Below, in pieces: positions 48,603 to 51,721 of a DNA stretch of 51,721 nt. The translations under genes and the position numbers were made by a program. This stretch comes from Betaproteobacteria bacterium CG2_30_68_42 (GTDB lineage: Bacteria > Pseudomonadota > Gammaproteobacteria > Burkholderiales > Rhodocyclaceae): NCBI GenBank assembly GCA_001872285.1, contig MNXU01000069.1:1-51721 (forward strand), in the 5' to 3' direction. The notes beneath the pieces were generated by a model. It was not told where the DNA came from. It saw only the letters and a program-made list of their open reading frames with translations, and did not search any database. How positions within the stretch are numbered: position 1 is the first letter of the stretch; each line of letters opens with the position of its first letter.

Positions 48603-50246
48603 TCACGGCCGCTGCCTCAGCGCCGCATCGAGCGCGGCGTCGTGCCCGTAGAGGTCGGGGAGGAAGAACATGCGGCCGTCCTCTTCGGCCACCGCAGTCG
48701 TGTAGAAGACCAGCACGGGGATCGGCGTGCGCACGCGCAGCGTCCGGGGGCTGGCATCCTCGCGCATCGCGGCGAGGATGCGTGCCTCGTCCCATCCGGT
48801 CTCTTCTTCCAGGACGAAGCGCGCCAGCTCGACCGGCGCCTCGACGCGGATGCAGCCATGGCTGAAGTCACGCCGCCCGCGCGCGAACAACGCCGTGCCG
48901 GGGGTGTGATGCAGGTAGATGTTGGCGTTGTTCGGGAACACGAACTTGATCGCGCCGAGCGCATTCCGGGGACCGGGACGCTGGCGGATGCGCGCTTCGC
49001 CGCGCAGCACGGCCTCCAGCATCGCTTCGCTCGGCTCCGTGGTCGGCCGGCCGCCGCGGGTGGGAACGAACTCCATCGCCTCGCGTGCAAGGTACTCGGG
49101 CTCGCGCCTGAGCCGGGGGACGACCTCCTTGCGGGCGATCGAGGGCGGAATGTTCCAGTACGGGCGGAACTCGATCCGGCGCAGTTCCTCGATCAGCATC
49201 GGCGTCTGCGTGTCGAGCGCTCTTCCCACGATGACGTTCATGCGCAGAGCCGTCGAGAACGTCTCGCCGTCGCGCCGCATCGCGCGCAGCCTGAACTCCG
49301 GGACATTCACGACGATCAGCTTGTCGGCCGTGAGCGGCGGCAGCCAGCGCAAACGTTCCAGCGCCAGCTCGATCTGGCGCACGCGGCCTCGCAGGGGTGC
49401 GTTCAGGGCGGCCAGGCTGGCCTTGCCGATCACCCCGTCGGCGTCCAGTCCGTGGCGTTCCTGGAAGCGGCGCACAGCCGCGACGATCTCGCCTTCATAG
49501 CGCTGCGGGACGCCGGTCCCGGGGGCGAGATCGCCCAGCGCGACGAGCAGCCGGTGCAGGGCGGCGATGCCGGCGTAGTCCTGGCCGGGCGCGAGTTTCC
49601 TGACCGCAGGCAGCGCGGCCACGGGTTCCGAGGCGAGCACGCGATAACGCGCCAGCGCCCCGCGCAGGCGTTCGTACTGGGCCGAGGCCGGAGCGAGCCG
49701 CGCGGCGAGGCCGGGCAGGCGTCCTGCGGTAGTGGCCTCGGCGACGACTCGCGCGAGGTCGGGTTCGTCCATGCGCCGGGCCGGCTCGAAACGCAGGCGC
49801 GGCGGCACGATCCGGCCGCGGCCGAGGTTGCGCAGAAAGGCGAACAGGCCGCTCGTGAGCGCGGTGTCGGTCGCGGCGATCGTCTCGCGGTATGCGTCGC
49901 GCAGCCTCTGCGCCAGTCCCTCCGCGTCGTAGTCGGCCGGTTCCAGTCCGTGGGACACCGCCGTGCGCAGCAGCGCGACGGCTTCGCCCGCCTGTGCGGT
50001 GGGGCGGCCGTTCGCGAACCAGGCCGGTTCGAATCCGCGCTCGCCGTAGAAGCGCGCCAGGTCGGCCGCGGTCGCCTCCTGCCGGGACTGGAGCCGCGTC
50101 AGGGCGGCCGAAACGTCCTCGCGCAGCGCCGGCTCCCGTGCCGGCGCGGCGAAGGCGGGAAGTGCCAGGCATGCGACGGCGACCCAGCGCGCAGGCACGC
50201 CACGGCGCTCGGCCGGGGCGCGCAGGAGAATCGGCGGTGGCGTCAT
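48603..50246 (-). CDS. L,D-transpeptidase, YcbB/LdtD type
   Basis: This 547-residue exported enzyme forms 3-3 cross-links in peptidoglycan. It has a signal peptide (RWVAVACLALPAFAAPA), an N-terminal helical scaffold domain, a peptidoglycan-binding segment (VAAVRRFQERHGLDADGVIGKASLAALN), and a YkuD catalytic domain with NANIYLHHTPG and the cysteine motif FSHGCIRVE. The architecture matches E. coli YcbB (LdtD), which lies next to ycbK. Here the two genes are convergent. A TATCCT lies about nine bases upstream of the ATG and may be a promoter element. Confidence 0.93.
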   Translation of the reverse strand: MTPPPILLRAPAERRGVPARWVAVACLALPAFAAPAREPALREDVSAALTRLQSRQEATAADLARFYGERGFEPAWFANGRPTAQAGEAVALLRTAVSHGLEPADYDAEGLAQRLRDAYRETIAATDTALTSGLFAFLRNLGRGRIVPPRLRFEPARRMDEPDLARVVAEATTAGRLPGLAARLAPASAQYERLRGALARYRVLASEPVAALPAVRKLAPGQDYAGIAALHRLLVALGDLAPGTGVPQRYEGEIVAAVRRFQERHGLDADGVIGKASLAALNAPLRGRVRQIELALERLRWLPPLTADKLIVVNVPEFRLRAMRRDGETFSTALRMNVIVGRALDTQTPMLIEELRRIEFRPYWNIPPSIARKEVVPRLRREPEYLAREAMEFVPTRGGRPTTEPSEAMLEAVLRGEARIRQRPGPRNALGAIKFVFPNNANIYLHHTPGTALFARGRRDFSHGCIRVEAPVELARFVLEEETGWDEARILAAMREDASPRTLRVRTPIPVLVFYTTAVAEEDGRMFFLPDLYGHDAALDAALRQRP

Positions 50247-50281
50247 CGCGCGGAGAGGATAGCAGAGAGACTCACGGTCAC

Positions 50282-50327
50282 GCGCGGATCGGTGTCAGGT
50301 GCCCTTCACGCGCGCGCCGATCCGCGC
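50282..50327. repeat. inverted repeat upstream of the LMW phosphatase gene
   Basis: GCGCGGATCGG (50282-50292) and CCGATCCGCGC (50317-50327) form a perfect 11-bp dyad with a 24-nt spacer in the 149-bp gap between divergent genes. No T-run follows, so it is not an obvious intrinsic terminator. It could be an operator or part of the repeat complex with the array at 50344-50392. Confidence 0.55.
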
Positions 50328-50343
50328 TAGGCTCGGGTTCGGA

Positions 50344-50392
50344 GGACAGAGGACAGAAAAACCCGAAACTCGAAACCCGAAACTCGAAACCA
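50344..50392 (+). repeat. phase-continuous heptamer array upstream of the LMW phosphatase gene
   Basis: Seven consecutive 7-bp units occupy 49 bp: two GGACAGA units, then AAAACCC, then alternating GAAACTC and GAAACCC units. The segment CCGAAACTCGAAAC is a perfect 14-bp tandem (50363-50376 and 50377-50390). The array ends three bases before the start codon at 50396, leaving no conventional ribosome binding site. On the opposite strand the units read GTTTCGR, as in the array before pyk. Confidence 0.75.
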
Positions 50393-50395
50393 ACG

Positions 50396-50875
50396 ATGAA
50401 AGTGCTGTTGGTCTGCATGGGCAACATCTGCCGCTCGCCCTCGGCCGAGGGGGTGCTGCGGCACTACCTGGAGCTGGGCGGGCTGGCGAAACGCGTCACC
50501 GTGGACTCGGCCGGGACCTACGGGTATCACGAGGGAGCGCCGCCCGATCCGCGCGCGCAGAAGGCGGCGATCCGGCGCGGCATCGACATCGGCCGCCTGC
50601 GTGCGCGGGCGGTCGAGCCCGAGGACTTCGAACGCTTCGACATGATCCTCGCGATGGACCGCGACAACCTCGAGGATCTGCATCGGGCGTGCCCGCCTCA
50701 CCGGCAGGACAGGCTTGGGCTGTTCATGCGCTATTCCGGTCGCCATGCCGGCGCCGATGTTCCGGACCCGTACTACGGGGGTCCGGACGGCTTCGAGCGC
50801 GTCCTCGACTTGCTCGAGGACGCGGCGCGCGGTCTCACCGAGGAGCTGCGCCGCCGGCTTCAGGACGAGCGCTGA
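50396..50875 (+). CDS. low-molecular-weight protein-tyrosine-phosphatase
   Basis: This 159-residue protein has the LMW-PTP catalytic loop CMGNICRSP (Cx5R-type, near the N terminus) and the general-acid segment DPYYGG near the C terminus. Such enzymes often regulate tyrosine kinases of exopolysaccharide export, but no kinase or polysaccharide gene is in view. The ATG at 50396 is right for the family (MKVLLVCMGN). Its leader is a heptamer repeat array. It converges on rne with a 15-bp gap. Confidence 0.95.
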   Translation: MKVLLVCMGNICRSPSAEGVLRHYLELGGLAKRVTVDSAGTYGYHEGAPPDPRAQKAAIRRGIDIGRLRARAVEPEDFERFDMILAMDRDNLEDLHRACPPHRQDRLGLFMRYSGRHAGADVPDPYYGGPDGFERVLDLLEDAARGLTEELRRRLQDER

Positions 50876-50890
50876 CCGGCTGGCGGGCGC

Positions 50891-51721
50891 TCACCTGCGC
50901 GTTTCGATCTGCACCAGCGGTTCCTGCGGCGGCGCCGATGCGGCAGCACGAGTGCGTCGCCTCACCGGCGCGGGCGCGGGCTCGGCCTCCGGCTGAATTT
51001 CGGTGATCTTCTCCGCGCGGGTCTCGATGAGCACGAGTCCGCTGCTCTTCAGGGCCTCCGCGATGTCCTCCTGCGGCCGCGCCGTGGGCGCCTCCCGGGG
51101 AATCGCTGCGGGGGCGGGTTGCAGAGCTGGCGGCGGGGTGACCGTCGCCGCAGCCGCCGGGACGGACACGACCGGAACGGGCGACATCGGCTCGGCCGCT
51201 TCTGCCGCGGGCGCCGGTGCCTCGCTGACCGTCTCGGGCGGGCCGACCGGTACCGGGGCGGGAGCGGCAGGCGCCGTGGCCTCCGCCGGCTCCGTCCGCT
51301 CTACCGGTTCGGCGGCACGGGGTACAGGGAATTCCACGGCCGGCGCGGTCTCTGCGCCCGCCACGCCCGCGACGCCCGTTGCCTCCTCGCGCTCCCCGCG
51401 ATTGCGGCGTCCGCGCCGCGTGCGGCGTCCCCGTTCCGGAGTACCCGTTGCCGCAGTCTCGGGCCGGGGCGCGGCGGATTGCACGACGGACTGCACGGCT
51501 GTGGATTCGGCCGCCGGCACCTGCGCCGGTTTCTGCGGGCGCGGTGGGGCGGTCCTGCGTTCCGGACGTTCGCCGGATTCCGGCCGCGGGCCTCGACCGC
51601 GACCGCGCTCCGGGCCTTCACCACGCCCGCGGCGCGGGCGCACCGGCTGTTCTCGGGCCGGGCGCGGCGCGCTCGCGGTTTTCGCTTCGCGTACCGGCTC
51701 GCGCGTCGCAGGCGCCGATCC
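50891..51721 (-). CDS. rne: ribonuclease E, C-terminal part (cut by window edge)
   Basis: The frame is open to the right edge; only the C-terminal 276 residues are visible. They are low-complexity, with Arg-rich blocks (RGRGEGPERGRGRG, RGRRTRRGRRNRG) that in RNase E bind RNA, and long Ala/Pro/Glu stretches that scaffold the degradosome. The last residues, EPLVQIETRR, match the conserved tail of betaproteobacterial RNase E, which underlies the assignment. The catalytic S1/RNase half lies outside the window. Confidence 0.85.
   Translation of the reverse strand, partial: GSAPATREPVREAKTASAPRPAREQPVRPRRGRGEGPERGRGRGPRPESGERPERRTAPPRPQKPAQVPAAESTAVQSVVQSAAPRPETAATGTPERGRRTRRGRRNRGEREEATGVAGVAGAETAPAVEFPVPRAAEPVERTEPAEATAPAAPAPVPVGPPETVSEAPAPAAEAAEPMSPVPVVSVPAAAATVTPPPALQPAPAAIPREAPTARPQEDIAEALKSSGLVLIETRAEKITEIQPEAEPAPAPVRRRTRAAASAPPQEPLVQIETRR

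Noticed and set aside
50290-50310. GGTGTCAGGTGCCCTT resembles a sequence found in some dispersed bacterial repeats.
   Set aside because: A single imperfect copy with no partner in the window; similarity is from memory only.

Overview
This window is chromosomal, high-G+C, densely coding DNA from a betaproteobacterium. The evidence is gene order: lptD-surA-pdxA-rsmA with amgK-murU divergent to it, dusB-fis, purH-purD, pepP-ubiH, the tkt-gap-pgk-pyk-fba block, and the C-terminal tail of an RNase E ending in VQIETRR. A Rhodocyclales- or Nitrosomonadales-like facultative or obligate autotroph fits best, because a form II RuBisCO gene (cbbM), a divergent cbbR and a proteobacterial phosphoribulokinase gene are present. 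I see no insertion sequences, prophage genes, CRISPR arrays, tRNAs, rRNAs or frameshifted genes. No gap without a gene exceeds about 150 bases.

Layout. Positions 1-3025 hold an accessory cluster: a cysteine-containing SPGYWK protein cut by the left edge, a PqqD-like peptide chaperone, an HprK-related kinase and an NTP_transf_5-type nucleotidyltransferase. The last three are translationally coupled (HPr-rel-A type). A 35-codon reading frame with a strong ribosome binding site lies between the SPGYWK gene and the PqqD-like gene. Positions 3083-4509 carry rpiA and phoU. Positions 4531-9852 (minus strand) carry rsmE, a two-domain polyphosphate kinase 2, argA, a PAS-GGDEF diguanylate cyclase and the yggX-type gene. 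Positions 9899-22185 carry a thioredoxin-like gene and then the carbon-fixation and glycolysis block: cbbR, cbbM, prk, tkt, gap, pgk, pyk, fba, psiE-like and a cbbY-like phosphatase.

Positions 22327-27692 hold purC, the M3 oligopeptidase prlC, a DUF4124-glutaredoxin protein, xthA, a Crp/Fnr regulator and a small DUF2892 membrane protein preceded by a perfect palindrome. Positions 27703-33314 (minus strand) form the envelope operon lptD-surA-pdxA-rsmA. Positions 33402-44543 run on the plus strand: amgK-murU, pepP-ubiH, dusB-fis-purH-purD, hemF and an AsmA-like protein with an N-terminal winged-helix-like segment. The remainder holds an aromatic aminotransferase, uvrB, a convergent DUF882/L,D-transpeptidase pair, a low-molecular-weight phosphatase and the 3' end of rne.

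How the genes work together. CbbR, RuBisCO, phosphoribulokinase, transketolase, GAPDH, PGK, aldolase and RpiA cover most of the Calvin cycle; the bisphosphatase, the epimerase and the CbbQ/CbbO activase genes are not in the window. PhoU, the PPK2 and the PsiE-like protein give a phosphate and polyphosphate theme. LptD, SurA, AmgK, MurU, the L,D-transpeptidase and the DUF882 peptidase serve the cell envelope. The observations most worth following are the PqqD/kinase/nucleotidyltransferase cluster with its possible substrates, two phase-continuous 7-bp repeat arrays directly in front of pyk and the phosphatase gene, the AT-rich dyads between cbbR and cbbM, and the palindrome between the Crp/Fnr gene and its DUF2892 neighbour.
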